Shown here one piece after another: positions 27,772 to 37,597 of a stretch of 42,118 bases of DNA. Positions within the stretch are counted from its first letter, which is position 1. Each line of letters begins with the position of its first letter. This DNA is from Actinomycetes bacterium (lineage in GTDB: Bacteria > Actinomycetota > Acidimicrobiia > Acidimicrobiales > Acidimicrobiaceae). The notes beneath the pieces are model-generated. The model had not been told where the DNA came from, did no database searches, and worked only from the letters and a program-made list of their open reading frames with translations. The DNA lies in assembly GCA_021799875.1 (NCBI GenBank), contig JAJYZP010000014.1:1-42118 (forward strand). Direction: 5' to 3'. The position numbers and the translations under genes were made by a program.

Positions 27772-29070
27772 CTAGCGATCGGCCGGAGGTGGGAACGACG
27801 CTGTCAGCTCTGCAACCTGAGCACGAATTCGCTCGACCTCACTTGCATCGGAGCGCTTTAACAGCGTTCGGGCTATCAGCTCTCCGATAGCGTCCATCTC
27901 GCTCGGTCCCATACCAGTAGTTGTCACGGCAGGAGTACCAAAACGTAAGCCCGACGTAACGAAGGGAGATCGCGGATCCTCCGGAATCTGGTTGCGATTA
28001 CACGTAATGCCCGCTCTATCGAGAACTTCCTGTGCCTCCTTGCCCGAGAGATCTGGGTCAAAGCCTTGGAGGTCGACCAAAAGGAGATGCGTGTCGGTAC
28101 CGCCTGAGACCAATCGGAATCCATGCGAGCTCAGTGCCCCCGCCAGTCGTTGCGCATTCAAAACGACGTTGCGTTGATACTCCGCAAACGACGGCTGAAG
28201 TGCTTCTCGAAATGCAACGGCCTTTGCCGCTATCGTATTCTCGATCGGCCCACCTTGAAAGCCAGGGAAGAGCGCCTTGTCGATCTTGGCAGCAAGGTCC
28301 TCATGGCACACGATTGCACCGCCGCGTGGGCCACGAAGTGTCTTATGAGTCGTAAAGGTAACGACGTCCGCCCCTCTCCTACCGTCCCGCATGAACAGAG
28401 GATTGGGATACTGACCACCTGCGATCAGACCTGCAACGTGAGCGGCATCGAAGAGCACCAGAGCTCCAACTTCGTCTGCGATCGAACGGATTGGATCAAT
28501 CTCGATCGTTCGCGGATATGCCGTGGCCCCAACAACGATTAGCTTCGGACGCTCCTGCTGAGCTAGCCGAGCTAGAGCATCAAGATCGAGTCGCTCCCCT
28601 CCATCGCCCCTTGGCGTCACTCCATATCCAGCAAATCGGTAGAGCTTTCCCGAAAAGTTGACCGGGGATCCATGCGTTAGATGTCCCCCTTGGTCCAGTC
28701 GCATAGCGACAACGGTATCGCCAGGGTTCAATAGAGCAAAGTAAACGGCCGCATTGGCATTGGCTCCGCTATGCGGTTGGACATTTGCGTGCTCCGCTCC
28801 AAAGAGCAGCTTCAACCGATCGATGGCAAGCTGCTCGACCTGATCGATAACTCCATTACCGCCGTAATAGCGCTTACCGGGGTATCCCTCGGAGTACTTG
28901 TTGGTCAAGACCGTTCCAGACGCATCCATTACGGCGCGCGAAGCAAAGTTCTCTGAAGCGATCAACTGCAGTGTGGTTCTCTGACGAATCTCTTCAGCCT
29001 CGATGAGGGATGCCAACTCGGGATCCTCGCGTCGAACTTCATCACTGATTTCCCTACGACCCACGCTCAC
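27772..29070 (-). CDS. glyA: Serine hydroxymethyltransferase GlyA
   Basis: PLP enzyme interconverting serine plus tetrahydrofolate with glycine plus methylene-tetrahydrofolate. Family motifs: [42 protein letters not shown], and the PLP lysine K243 in [15 protein letters not shown]. Two GTG codons stand in tandem at 29073 and 29070. GGGAG upstream is better spaced for 29070 (432 aa). It lies about 30 bp after tsaC and 18 bp before wecA. Confidence 0.97.
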   Translation of the reverse strand: MSVGRREISDEVRREDPELASLIEAEEIRQRTTLQLIASENFASRAVMDASGTVLTNKYSEGYPGKRYYGGNGVIDQVEQLAIDRLKLLFGAEHANVQPHSGANANAAVYFALLNPGDTVVAMRLDQGGHLTHGSPVNFSGKLYRFAGYGVTPRGDGGERLDLDALARLAQQERPKLIVVGATAYPRTIEIDPIRSIADEVGALVLFDAAHVAGLIAGGQYPNPLFMRDGRRGADVVTFTTHKTLRGPRGGAIVCHEDLAAKIDKALFPGFQGGPIENTIAAKAVAFREALQPSFAEYQRNVVLNAQRLAGALSSHGFRLVSGGTDTHLLLVDLQGFDPDLSGKEAQEVLDRAGITCNRNQIPEDPRSPFVTSGLRFGTPAVTTTGMGPSEMDAIGELIARTLLKRSDASEVERIRAQVAELTASFPPPADR

Positions 29071-29101
29071 CACTGCTCCCTTACACTCCGTGACCCATAG
29101 C

Positions 29102-29821
29102 TTAACTACTTTCTGTCCGCCTCCGAGAGGGAAGCCTCAGCGCGTCAGAGATGTCGGAGCTAGAGATTGGACCATCCCGAAGAATAACCGGTAGTTCACC
29201 TCGCAAGTCGACCACTGTCGAACTTTGCGATCCTCCGGGTCGACCATCAATAACCAGACCCAAGCCAATCTCGTACAGGTACTTGAGACTTCTCCCCGAC
29301 TCTCCCATCAAGCCATTGACGACCTCCAGTCCGCCAGAACCAGGTGGTTGACCATGAAGATTTGCGGACGTTCCAACCAGCGGTTCTGCTGTAAGTAGTG
29401 ATCTCAACAGCTCGTCATCGGGAGCCCTTACTGCGATGCTAGAACCATCGCTCACATTGGTGGTAATCGGATTCGCTTCCGCACTGACGACCATGGTCAA
29501 AGCTCCTGGCCAAAAGAGCTCGGCCAACTCTTCCATGCGGTCCTTTGAACGGCCATTGATCACCCTGCAGGCCTCGATAGCCTGACTAGTTCCCTGAACG
29601 AGTACCGGGAGAGCCCGTTCGCGCGGTCGCGCCTTGAGCTGAAAGACGGCATCAATGGCCTCACTCGATGAGGCCATTGCTAGCAAGCCGTAGACCGTGT
29701 CGGTTGGGGCTGCAACGATCCTTCCCGAGCGCAGATTCGCAAGCGCATGCTCCACTAACACCGTTTGTTCATATCGTTCCCACTTCGTACCCGAAAGATC
29801 GAGCGCGCTCGTGAGCCCCAT
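29102..29821 (-). CDS. tsaC: L-threonylcarbamoyladenylate synthase (TsaC/Sua5/YrdC)
   Basis: Makes threonylcarbamoyl-AMP for the t6A37 modification of ANN-decoding tRNAs. The YrdC domain shows [10 protein letters not shown] (residues 37-46), the [13 protein letters not shown] nucleotide-binding stretch and the C-terminal [18 protein letters not shown] segment. I chose ATG 29821 (239 aa): AGGAGG at 29829-29834 is 7 nt upstream and the start overlaps the prmC stop as TGATG. The longer open frame to 29899 would overlap prmC by about 80 bp. There is no Sua5-type C-terminal domain. Confidence 0.94.
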   Translation of the reverse strand: MGLTSALDLSGTKWERYEQTVLVEHALANLRSGRIVAAPTDTVYGLLAMASSSEAIDAVFQLKARPRERALPVLVQGTSQAIEACRVINGRSKDRMEELAELFWPGALTMVVSAEANPITTNVSDGSSIAVRAPDDELLRSLLTAEPLVGTSANLHGQPPGSGGLEVVNGLMGESGRSLKYLYEIGLGLVIDGRPGGSQSSTVVDLRGELPVILRDGPISSSDISDALRLPSRRRTESS

Positions 29822-30654
29822 CACCCAGCCTCCTTGGCTCTCCTCTTCGGAGCAACAGCGACCGTAAAACGATCGCGCCCCACCAGATCTTTGATACAAC
29901 GCACTCCCTCGTACCCTAACATCTCCAAGATCTTTGCTAGAGGAGCACGCTGCTCGGGCGAGTGCTCAAGGATGAGACTCGCTCCGACCCGAAGAAATGG
30001 CACCGCATCTCTCGCAATCAACGCCAAAACACCCAAACCATCCCCGCCAGGCGTGAGCGCTAGCTCCGGTTCGAAGTCACGCACTTTTGGCTCTGCGCTT
30101 TGGTAGAGCTCCTCCGAGAGGTAAGGAGGGTTTGAAACCACCACATCCACCCCTCTCTCAAGCCCTATCGGGATCGGCTCGAAGAGTGAACCAAGGAGAA
30201 AGGTCACCCGATCCGTCACGGTTCCATTCCCACAAGAGATGACCTCGAGATTCTCTTGAGCTAGCGAAAATGCTGCGGCGTCGACTTCGGTTCCAAAGAC
30301 CTGAATAGATGGATTCTCTTGTGCAATCGCCAACGAGATTACCCCGGTACCTAGCCCTATCTCAACGACCGTTCTCGGGCAATGCTCATATGAACGCTCC
30401 GCTCTTAGCAGGTCGTTCACGATATCGACGATCAGCTCCGTTTCAGCTCGTGGGATGAGAGCTCGACGGTCTACGTGAACCTCCAAGTTGCGAAACTGCC
30501 AGCTGCCCAAGACGTACTGGAGCGGTTCACCGAACTCTAGGCGCTCCAACGCCTCGATAAGTTTCAACTCAAACGACAGTTGATCCTTCGCCACCGATTG
30601 AATGGATTGAAGTAGCCACTGAATCTCAACCGTACGCAGACCGCTACCTTTCAC
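29821..30654 (-). CDS. prmC: Peptide chain release factor N5-glutamine methyltransferase PrmC (HemK)
   Basis: Methylates the Gln of the GGQ motif of release factors, here probably that of the adjacent prfA product. The substrate motif NPPY is at residues 175-178. EIGLGTGVISLAIAQENP is the SAM-binding loop, and GEPLQYVLGSWQF plus PRAETELIVD precede it as in the family. At 277 aa the N-terminal helical domain is a little short. The GTG at 30654 has no good Shine-Dalgarno spacing, and the frame is open further upstream into the prfA end, so the true start could be earlier. The stop overlaps tsaC. Confidence 0.93.
   Translation of the reverse strand: MKGSGLRTVEIQWLLQSIQSVAKDQLSFELKLIEALERLEFGEPLQYVLGSWQFRNLEVHVDRRALIPRAETELIVDIVNDLLRAERSYEHCPRTVVEIGLGTGVISLAIAQENPSIQVFGTEVDAAAFSLAQENLEVISCGNGTVTDRVTFLLGSLFEPIPIGLERGVDVVVSNPPYLSEELYQSAEPKVRDFEPELALTPGGDGLGVLALIARDAVPFLRVGASLILEHSPEQRAPLAKILEMLGYEGVRCIKDLVGRDRFTVAVAPKRRAKEAG
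29829..29834 (-). promoter_or_regulatory. Ribosome binding site AGGAGG of tsaC inside the prmC 3' end
   Basis: AGGAGG lies 7 nt upstream of the ATG at 29821, which itself overlaps the prmC stop codon. This supports translational coupling of prmC and tsaC. Confidence 0.75.
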
Positions 30655-30707
30655 CCTCTGAGCGAGCGCACCAGCAAGACCTGGGGCGAAACGATCATAG
30701 GTCAGCT

Positions 30708-31784
30708 CTAACCACCCCTCGCTTCTTCAAGTTGACGAGTGCGCTCATCGAGAACCAGCGCATCAATAAGCTCATCGAGATCCCCGATGAGCATGGCGTC
30801 GAGCTTGTACAAGGTCTTGTTGATGCGATGATCGGTAACTCTATTCTCTTTGAAGTTGTACGTTCTAATCTTCTCAGATCGTCCACCTCCACCTATCTGA
30901 GACCTCCGAGCTGCTGAGAGCGCCTCGGATTGACGGTCCTGCTCAGCCTTGAGCAAGCGAGCCCGTAAGACTTGGAGGGCCTTCGCACGATTTTGAATCT
31001 GACTTTTCTCATCTTGCATTGCCACGACCGTTCCCGTGGGAATGTGCGTAATCCGTACGGCAGAGTCTGTCGTGTTGACAGATTGACCACCCGGACCCGT
31101 CGAACGATAGACGTCAATACGCAGATCATTCGGATCGATATCTACCTCAACGTCGTCCGCTTCCGGCAGGACGCTCACCGTCGCCGACGACGTATGAATT
31201 CTCCCTTGGGACTCCGTAACCGGTACTCGCTGAACACGATGAGGTCCTCCTTCGTGCTTCAACCGGCGCCAAGCGTCATCTCCCCGAATCATGAGGGTGA
31301 CCGAGTTATAACCCCCCATATCGGAGTGGTCGATCGAGAGCGTCTCGGCCTTCCAGAGCATCCGATCGGCGTACCGTAGATACATCTCTGCCAGATCTTT
31401 TGCGAAGAGATTTGCTTCCTCCCCACCTTCTGCACCTCGGATCTCAAGGATCACATTGCGACCATCGTTCGGATCCTTCGGCAACAGGAGTAGCTCTAAC
31501 TCCTGTTCAAACTTATCGACCAAACCCTCAAGCTCGACTAGCTCCTCTCGAAGCAGCTCTCGATCGGAAGAGGATGCCTCCTGGTACATCTCTTTGGCCA
31601 TCGCAAGATCATCAGTTGCTCGCTCGAGATCGTTAAAACATCGAACGATCGACTCAAGCTCTTTGTGTCGTCGAGCAAGATCACGCGCTCGACGCTGGTC
31701 ACTAAAGACCGTTGGATCTGAGAGATCGGCCAGTACTCTCTCGTACTCTTGTTCGAAGTCCATCTTTTTCTCGAGCAGTGTCAC
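30708..31784 (-). CDS. prfA: Peptide chain release factor 1
   Basis: Recognises UAA and UAG and triggers peptidyl-tRNA hydrolysis. The 358-aa protein has the catalytic GGQ at residues 232-234 in STGPGGQSVNTTDSAVR. The RF1-type tripeptide PVT lies in RVPVTESQGRIHTS, against SPF in RF2. The GTG start overlaps the stop of the upstream gene (TAGTGA) and has GGAGG four bases before it. prmC, whose enzyme would modify this GGQ, follows downstream. Confidence 0.97.
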   Translation of the reverse strand: MTLLEKKMDFEQEYERVLADLSDPTVFSDQRRARDLARRHKELESIVRCFNDLERATDDLAMAKEMYQEASSSDRELLREELVELEGLVDKFEQELELLLLPKDPNDGRNVILEIRGAEGGEEANLFAKDLAEMYLRYADRMLWKAETLSIDHSDMGGYNSVTLMIRGDDAWRRLKHEGGPHRVQRVPVTESQGRIHTSSATVSVLPEADDVEVDIDPNDLRIDVYRSTGPGGQSVNTTDSAVRITHIPTGTVVAMQDEKSQIQNRAKALQVLRARLLKAEQDRQSEALSAARRSQIGGGGRSEKIRTYNFKENRVTDHRINKTLYKLDAMLIGDLDELIDALVLDERTRQLEEARGG

Positions 31785-32809
31785 TAGGCCTCCTCGCCTC
31801 GTCTTTGCCAGTCCTTCGAGACGCTGACAACGCTAATGTCAAGTGTGGAACGCCCGAAAAGCCTCTCGTAACCTTCAATTCGATCCTGCTCTGGGGTGTA
31901 GATCGACACACGGCCGCTCAGGTCACGACCGCTGCGACGTAGAGCTGCGTAGATAGATCCTAGTTCAAAGATCAAAGTCGGATCAGGTCCAACAGTCATC
32001 GCCAGCAGCGTACCATTAGCGAGCGCATAGGCCCGACGACGGTTGTCATCGATACCGCCGATCTCCACCCACTCATCGGCTTTGGGGCCGTAGGCGTCGG
32101 TCTTTGAGATTTCATGACGCAGCCAGCGCTCCGGTGCCACCTGTGCAATCGGATGAGAAGACCCTCCGACCCGTCTGGTCCGCACCTCATTAAGCGTCCG
32201 GATCAGTTCGCTTACCCGATCATATGACTCACCAAAAGCAAGGTTGCGCGCTTCACGATCTCGCTCAGATACCCCGACTTCAAACTGGCTTGACCCAGTT
32301 CGGTCGATCGCTACGGCTAGCCCTCGATACTCTAGAGAAAAGCCATCCTCAAATGAACAGATCACGAGATCATCGTCCAACGCAACTGTGGGAAATCGGT
32401 GGCGGATCAGTATCGACGACGAGCAGGTCACGTTGAGCTCACGATTACAGAGCTCCAGCTCTCCGCCGGACTTGCCATAACGCCAGAGTTTAATTCCAAG
32501 GTGAGCGAGTGCATCGGCCGACCAAAGGTCTTGGGAGGAACGAGCAGGAGAACCACGCAAACTTCGAGGTGGAAACGACGGCTCCACCATCACTACATCA
32601 CCTACGTGGGGGCCACAATCACGAGTGAGGGCCCGCCACAGAGTTCGCGCAAGATCATCGCTGCCGCTCGGAAGCGCAACGAGCACTGCTCTCTCTCCAC
32701 GACCGGCCTCTACCAAGTAATCCCCACGGGGAACACATCGATCGGGCTCGCCTCCAAAGACAAGACGAGCAACCGACCGTGCGAGCCCTCCGATAATGTC
32801 AGGGCTCAA
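31784..32809 (-). CDS. Unrecognised 341-aa protein between rpmE and prfA
   Basis: I do not recognise a family. The protein is soluble, with no signal peptide or membrane helix. N-terminal residues about 1-75 contain PRGDYLVEAGRGERAVLVALPSGSDDLARTLWRAL. A middle part has a basic patch (RTRRVGGSSHPIAQVAPERW). The C-terminal part (about 240-341) includes EIGGIDDNRRRAYALANG and AALRRSGRDLSGRVSIYTPE. Coding is well supported: 1-base overlap with prfA, consistent strand and a long open frame in the run rpmE-this gene-prfA. The neighbours suggest a translation-linked or housekeeping role, but that is only context. Confidence 0.8.
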   Translation of the reverse strand: MSPDIIGGLARSVARLVFGGEPDRCVPRGDYLVEAGRGERAVLVALPSGSDDLARTLWRALTRDCGPHVGDVVMVEPSFPPRSLRGSPARSSQDLWSADALAHLGIKLWRYGKSGGELELCNRELNVTCSSSILIRHRFPTVALDDDLVICSFEDGFSLEYRGLAVAIDRTGSSQFEVGVSERDREARNLAFGESYDRVSELIRTLNEVRTRRVGGSSHPIAQVAPERWLRHEISKTDAYGPKADEWVEIGGIDDNRRRAYALANGTLLAMTVGPDPTLIFELGSIYAALRRSGRDLSGRVSIYTPEQDRIEGYERLFGRSTLDISVVSVSKDWQRRGEEA

Positions 32810-32827
32810 CGCACTCCTCTACTTGAG

Positions 32828-33046
32828 TTAGCTTGAGGACTTCTTCGTGCGCTCACCATAACGCCGCTGGAAACGCTCAACCCGTCCACCGGTATCAACG
32901 AGCTTCTGCTTTCCGGTGTAGTACGGATGACACTCATTACAGAGCTCAACATGAAGTTCAGCCTTTGTAGATCGCGTAACAAATGTATTCCCACATGAAC
33001 ATTTCACATGTGACTCTATGTAATTCGGATGAATCTCAGTCTTCAC
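32828..33046 (-). CDS. rpmE: Ribosomal protein bL31 (zinc-binding form)
   Basis: A 72-aa large-subunit protein beginning MKTEIHPNY. It has the four-cysteine zinc site: CSC at residues 16-18 and CNEC at about 37-40, followed by HPYYTGKQK. This is the zinc-containing (C+) paralogue rather than the zinc-independent form. It sits directly downstream of rho, the common bacterial order rho-rpmE-prfA. Confidence 0.97.
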   Translation of the reverse strand: MKTEIHPNYIESHVKCSCGNTFVTRSTKAELHVELCNECHPYYTGKQKLVDTGGRVERFQRRYGERTKKSSS

Positions 33047-33122
33047 TTGCTCTACCTTCCTCTCACAAACAACTACCCTTGGGCTGAGATAACGACCTTC
33101 AAGCGAAGTTGGGGTCCTCAGT

Positions 33123-34928
33123 CTAGCCGATAGGAGACTTTTGAATCTCAGCTAGAAACTCTTGATTCGATCGAGTCGAACGCACCTTATCGATCAAGAG
33201 CTCAAGCCCCGGTGCCCCAGAACCCTCTGACGCGAGTGCGTTCAACACTCGTCGAAGCTTCCAAATGGAGTTCAACGATTCACGAGAGAACAAGAGCTCT
33301 TCGTGGCGAGTCGAACTCGCATTGACGTCTATCGCTGGGAAAAGCCTTCGCTCAGCCAAGCGTCGATCGAGTCGTAGCTCCATATTGCCTGTACCTTTAT
33401 ACTCCTCGAAGATGACCTCGTCCATCTTGGAACCGGTCTCAACGAGAGCAGTTGCGAGCACCGTCAGGGATCCACCCTCTTCAACATTGCGGGCGGCTCC
33501 GAAGAACTTCTTCGGTGGGTAGAGGGCCCCTGAGTCAACACCGCCAGACATGATCCGACCGGTTGCAGGCTGGGCAAGGTTGTACGCCCTTGCAAGACGA
33601 GTGATTCCATCCAAGATGATCACGACATCTTTACCCTGCTCCACCATACGTTTGGCACGCTCTATCGTCAGCTCCGCAACAACGGTATGCTCATCGGCCG
33701 GTCTATCAAAGGTCGAAGCGATGACCTCGCCTCGGACCGAGCGACGAATATCGGTCACCTCCTCGGGTCGCTCATCGACCAGCAGGACCATGAGATGCAC
33801 TTCGGGGTTGTTCGCCTCGATGGAGTGGGCTATCTGTTTGACGATGGTGGTCTTTCCAGCCTTCGGCGGCGCCACAATGAGACCACGCTGCCCTTTCCCT
33901 ATCGGAGCAATCAGATCAACGATCCGAGCAACCATATTCATGGGATCCCCGACGGTCTCCAAAACCAACTTCTCATCTGGAAAGAGAGGGGTGAGGTCTT
34001 CGAACTTCGGCCTCATGCGTGCAATCTCAGGATCCATGTCCGCAACACGTTCAATTCGAACTGCAGCTGGGTACTTCTCGTTCGAGTTTGCTTGTCGAGC
34101 TGCTGCTGTGACGACATCACCTTTACGAAGACCATACTTGCGAGCCAATGAGGCAGCGACGTACACGTCTCGAGCTGAAGGTAGGTAGCCAACGGCTCGG
34201 ATGAAACCGAATCCCTCCTCTCGGAGGTCGAGTATCCCGGTTAGTTCTTGAAGTTCAACGGGAGCCTGCGACTCACTCGGCGACCCCTCGCTCCGATCTC
34301 CATTCCTATCGCGGCCACGACGTCGCCGTGCCCGACGAGAGAGCTGATCTCCTCCCTCTGTACGTCGCACGTCACTTCCCACGACTTCACCGTCGACCCC
34401 CTCACCTCCAGCCCGCACCTCCACCGTCGCTGGGCGAGGTTGAGCCGAACCGCCATCTCCACGAACATCTAGCGCCGAGGTTGCCCCTCCCACGGAGTCT
34501 GCGCTCTGAGGCGAGTTCGTGCTTCTCTGGCGAGGTGTTACGGTGATCGGCGGAAACAAGCCGGCCACCTCGTGAGTAGACTTTGATCGTACCGGGGTAG
34601 AAGAATCGGGTGTCGCCTTGGCGGACGATCCACTCTGAACACGTCCCGAGGTCGAACTCAGTTCTGCCCCTTTTCCCACGCTCTCCGCTGAGGAGCCGGA
34701 GTGCTCCGCACCGTTACCGCTCTCTACCTTCGGTCGTACCGATGGGTTCGCACCTGGAGCTTCGGAGGCCTTGATAGTCGAGGTCGAGGCGGCCAAAATC
34801 TGATCGATAATGTCTGCTTTCTTCAAGCGCGCACTCGATTTGAGGTCAAGCTCAGTGCACACGGTAAGAAGTTGCGACTTCTCCATTTTTTCTAATACGG
34901 TACGGTCTAGCTGAGCTACAAGGCTCAT
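33123..34928 (-). CDS. rho: Transcription termination factor Rho
   Basis: Hexameric RNA helicase for factor-dependent termination. From ATG 34928 (GAGG about 5 nt upstream; an in-frame GTG at 34934 is the alternative) it is 601 aa. The N-terminal Rho-N helical domain (about 1-50) is followed by a long low-complexity, Ser/Arg/Gly-rich insertion (about 50-210), typical of actinobacterial Rho. Then come the cold-shock-like RNA-binding domain ([15 protein letters not shown]) and the ATPase core with Walker A PPKAGKT (K359) and [15 protein letters not shown]. The [21 protein letters not shown] segment is the Rho Q-loop/R-loop region. Confidence 0.97.
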   Translation of the reverse strand: MSLVAQLDRTVLEKMEKSQLLTVCTELDLKSSARLKKADIIDQILAASTSTIKASEAPGANPSVRPKVESGNGAEHSGSSAESVGKGAELSSTSGRVQSGSSAKATPDSSTPVRSKSTHEVAGLFPPITVTPRQRSTNSPQSADSVGGATSALDVRGDGGSAQPRPATVEVRAGGEGVDGEVVGSDVRRTEGGDQLSRRARRRRGRDRNGDRSEGSPSESQAPVELQELTGILDLREEGFGFIRAVGYLPSARDVYVAASLARKYGLRKGDVVTAAARQANSNEKYPAAVRIERVADMDPEIARMRPKFEDLTPLFPDEKLVLETVGDPMNMVARIVDLIAPIGKGQRGLIVAPPKAGKTTIVKQIAHSIEANNPEVHLMVLLVDERPEEVTDIRRSVRGEVIASTFDRPADEHTVVAELTIERAKRMVEQGKDVVIILDGITRLARAYNLAQPATGRIMSGGVDSGALYPPKKFFGAARNVEEGGSLTVLATALVETGSKMDEVIFEEYKGTGNMELRLDRRLAERRLFPAIDVNASSTRHEELLFSRESLNSIWKLRRVLNALASEGSGAPGLELLIDKVRSTRSNQEFLAEIQKSPIG

Positions 34929-35151
34929 CGACACCTCTCAAAATCTTCGAAGACGTCTTCGTGCGTCGCGTCAATTATCGGCTTCATCGAGAATTCAACA
35001 GAGCTCAATCGGAGCAACCATTACGTGTACATAGCTACGAGAGCACGAAACGTGGGTTTGATACGCTCATGGGGCTAAGCCATAAGATACGAATAGTCTA
35101 GCCGAAACTCACTCGGCTGCATCACTCTTCCACAAGCGAAACGCTCGCGTG
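34929..35151. other. thrC-rho intergenic region with a 14-bp palindrome
   Basis: About 220 bp hold the end of the argS-lysA-hom-thrC unit and the leader of rho. A perfect palindrome CGAAGACGTCTTCG lies at 34948-34961, about 20 bp before the rho start. I see no clear intrinsic terminator after thrC and no reliable promoter hexamers. Confidence 0.5.
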
Positions 35152-36255
35152 CTAATCGAGACCTAACTCTCGTGCAATGCTCGCATACGTCGCGTCGACC
35201 GCATCTGGTACCGCTATCTGTGTAATCGCAGTATCTGGATCCTTGAGACCATGTCCGGTCAGAACGCACACCACGGTACTTCCCGGTTCGATAGCAGTCT
35301 TCAATAGTCCAGCAACCGACGCTGCTGATGCCGGTTCGCAGAAGGTCGACTCCCTCTGAGCTAGAAGGCGATAGGCATCAAGAATCTCCCGGTCGGTAAC
35401 GGAACCGATTAAACCATGAGATGACTCCGCTGCCTCAAGAGCTCCCGCCCACGACGCCGGGTTTCCAATGCGAATAGCGGTCGCTACAGTCTCCGGTTGT
35501 TCGATTACGCGACCAGCAACGATTGGGGCAGCACCAGCAGCTTGAAAACCCATCATTTTCGGAAGTGGAAGTGACCGCTTCGAGTTGACGCAATAGTCGC
35601 GATATCCGCGCCAGTAAGCAGTGATATTGCCAGCGTTCCCCACGGGCATGAAGTGGTAGTCAGGAGCTCGTCCCAAGACATCAACGATCTCAAACGCTCC
35701 CGTCTTTTGACCTTCAATTCGATCAGGGTTAATCGAGTTCACGACCGTCGCAACGCCAGACTCTCCTAGATCTCGTACAATCTCGAGCGCACGATCGAAG
35801 TTTCCTCGTATCTGGAGAACCTTCGCGCCGTAGACCAGCGCCTGTGCTAACTTCCCCAGCGCTATGTATCCATTCGGGATCAACACCACGCAGGTCATCG
35901 AAGCCTTCGCCGCATAGGCCGCTGCCGCAGCAGAGGTGTTTCCAGTGGAGGCACAGACTACCGCGACGGAGCCTGCCTCCTTCGCCTTCGTAATGGCGAG
36001 AGTCATGCCTCGATCCTTAAACGACCCAGTCGGATTTGCCCCTTCGTACTTCAACCAAACGTTCGCCTCTTTCAGTTCCGAGAGAGCATTCGCTCGATAG
36101 AGTGGAGTAGCTCCTTCAAAGAGCGTCACCGCTTCCACTTCGGGCGAAATGTCGAGGTACTGACGATAGGCCTCTATGATGCCCGGCCAGGTTAGGGCTG
36201 AGCGATGAGAGAAGTCACCACGTTGCATATCGCTCTGACCACTCATCTCGTCCAT
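35152..36255 (-). CDS. thrC: Threonine synthase
   Basis: PLP enzyme converting O-phosphohomoserine to threonine. The 367-aa protein has the PLP lysine K80 in NPTGSFKDRGM, CASTGNTSAAAAAYAA for phosphate binding, PVGNAGNITAYWRGY and the CVLTGHGLKDPD C-terminal motif. Length and layout match the short (class II fold-type) bacterial ThrC used with phosphohomoserine. The start is 3 bp after the hom stop with AAGGG 6 nt upstream. No thrB is in the window. Confidence 0.96.
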   Translation of the reverse strand: MDEMSGQSDMQRGDFSHRSALTWPGIIEAYRQYLDISPEVEAVTLFEGATPLYRANALSELKEANVWLKYEGANPTGSFKDRGMTLAITKAKEAGSVAVVCASTGNTSAAAAAYAAKASMTCVVLIPNGYIALGKLAQALVYGAKVLQIRGNFDRALEIVRDLGESGVATVVNSINPDRIEGQKTGAFEIVDVLGRAPDYHFMPVGNAGNITAYWRGYRDYCVNSKRSLPLPKMMGFQAAGAAPIVAGRVIEQPETVATAIRIGNPASWAGALEAAESSHGLIGSVTDREILDAYRLLAQRESTFCEPASAASVAGLLKTAIEPGSTVVCVLTGHGLKDPDTAITQIAVPDAVDATYASIARELGLD

Positions 36256-36258
36256 GAA

Positions 36259-37545
36259 CTACCCTTCCGTTACGACTCGCATCGAATGTCCGATCTCCTT
36301 GACCGTTCGGAGTCGTCTCAGCCCCTCAAGCGTACGAGCGATCGATCCTTCAGTCGTCGGGTGTGTCAGAAACACGAGTCGTGCCTCATCTGCGAGGCCG
36401 ATCTGCTCCATCGACGATATCGAGACCTCGTTGGCTCCGAAGATCTCCGCTACCGAAGCCAAAACGCCCGGCTCATCAACTACCTCAACCGAAACGTAGA
36501 ACTGCGAGGTAAGACGAGCGTAATCGACGATCCGAGCATCTTTTGTTCGCGTTCGACGCTCGGTAGAGCCGAAACGCAGATTCTGAGCAGCGTCAATGAC
36601 ATCGCCCATGACGGCGGAAGCCGTCGGGAGGCCACCGGCTCCGCGCCCATAGAACATCAGCTCTCCAACGGCCTCGCCCTCTACAAAAACGGCATTGAAA
36701 GCGTCTCGAACCGCCGCCAATGGATGTGTCTCAGGCAACAGAGCGGGGAAGACCCGCACCGAGAACTCGTCATCCTCACTTCTCACCACAATGCGTTCGC
36801 ACTGAGCAAGCAACTTAACCACAAAGCCATGACGCCGAGCGAAGTTCACGTCACTTTCTCGCACATGCACGATCCCCTCGCATTGGACATCGTTGAATCG
36901 CACTTTTCGACCGAACGCTATCGAGGCCAAGATGGCCGCCTTCGCTGCAGCATCAAATCCTTCGAGATCGGCCCGAGGATCTGCCTCGACATAGCCAAGT
37001 TCTTGGGCGAGCTTGAGTGCCGCGCTGAAGCTGAGGTTCTCCTCGTACATCCTCGTCAAAATAAAGTTCGTGGTGCCATTGACGATTCCGGTAACTCTCG
37101 ACAGCCTCTCCCCAACGAGCGATACCCGTAACGAGCGAATCAGTGGAATTCCACCGGCCACAGCAGCCTCAAAGAAAATATCTTTCCCCACGGTCTCTGC
37201 AAGATCTTCTAGCTCGAAGTAGCTCTCAGCCAGGAGAGCTTTATTCGCAGTCACGACCGATTTCGAAGCCTGAAGCGCAGCTTCAATCAGCTCCTTCGAG
37301 GCAGTCACATCTCCTATGACCTCGACAATGAGGTCGATATCTGGTGCTAGGACTACCGAACGAGCGTCCGTCGTCAACAAGGCCGGATCGACCCACTCCG
37401 GACGTTCACGGTCAAGATCTCTGACGACTACCGCAGCCAGTTCTAGGTCTTCTCCGCATCGTTCCTTGATCGATTCACGATTATCGATCAATAGTTTGAT
37501 AAAGGCCGAGCCGACGTTTCCACAGCCCAATAGTCCGATCTTCAC
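36259..37545 (-). CDS. hom: Homoserine dehydrogenase with C-terminal ACT domain
   Basis: Reduces aspartate semialdehyde to homoserine for threonine and methionine. The 428-aa chain begins with the NAD(P) fold IGLLGCGNVGSAFI. It continues with TANKALLAE, the AAVAGGIPLIRSLR substrate region, RVTGIVNGTTNFILT and LGYVEADPRADLEGFDAAAKAAILA. Residues about 345-428 form an ACT regulatory domain (YVSVEVVDEPGVLASVAEIF), so threonine feedback is likely. It lies between lysA (52 bp) and thrC (3 bp). Confidence 0.97.
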   Translation of the reverse strand: MKIGLLGCGNVGSAFIKLLIDNRESIKERCGEDLELAAVVVRDLDRERPEWVDPALLTTDARSVVLAPDIDLIVEVIGDVTASKELIEAALQASKSVVTANKALLAESYFELEDLAETVGKDIFFEAAVAGGIPLIRSLRVSLVGERLSRVTGIVNGTTNFILTRMYEENLSFSAALKLAQELGYVEADPRADLEGFDAAAKAAILASIAFGRKVRFNDVQCEGIVHVRESDVNFARRHGFVVKLLAQCERIVVRSEDDEFSVRVFPALLPETHPLAAVRDAFNAVFVEGEAVGELMFYGRGAGGLPTASAVMGDVIDAAQNLRFGSTERRTRTKDARIVDYARLTSQFYVSVEVVDEPGVLASVAEIFGANEVSISSMEQIGLADEARLVFLTHPTTEGSIARTLEGLRRLRTVKEIGHSMRVVTEG

Positions 37546-37597
37546 GCTTCTTCTCTTCTCTTTGACCCGAGCCCTTGGAGCGTCTCGACAGTACAGA

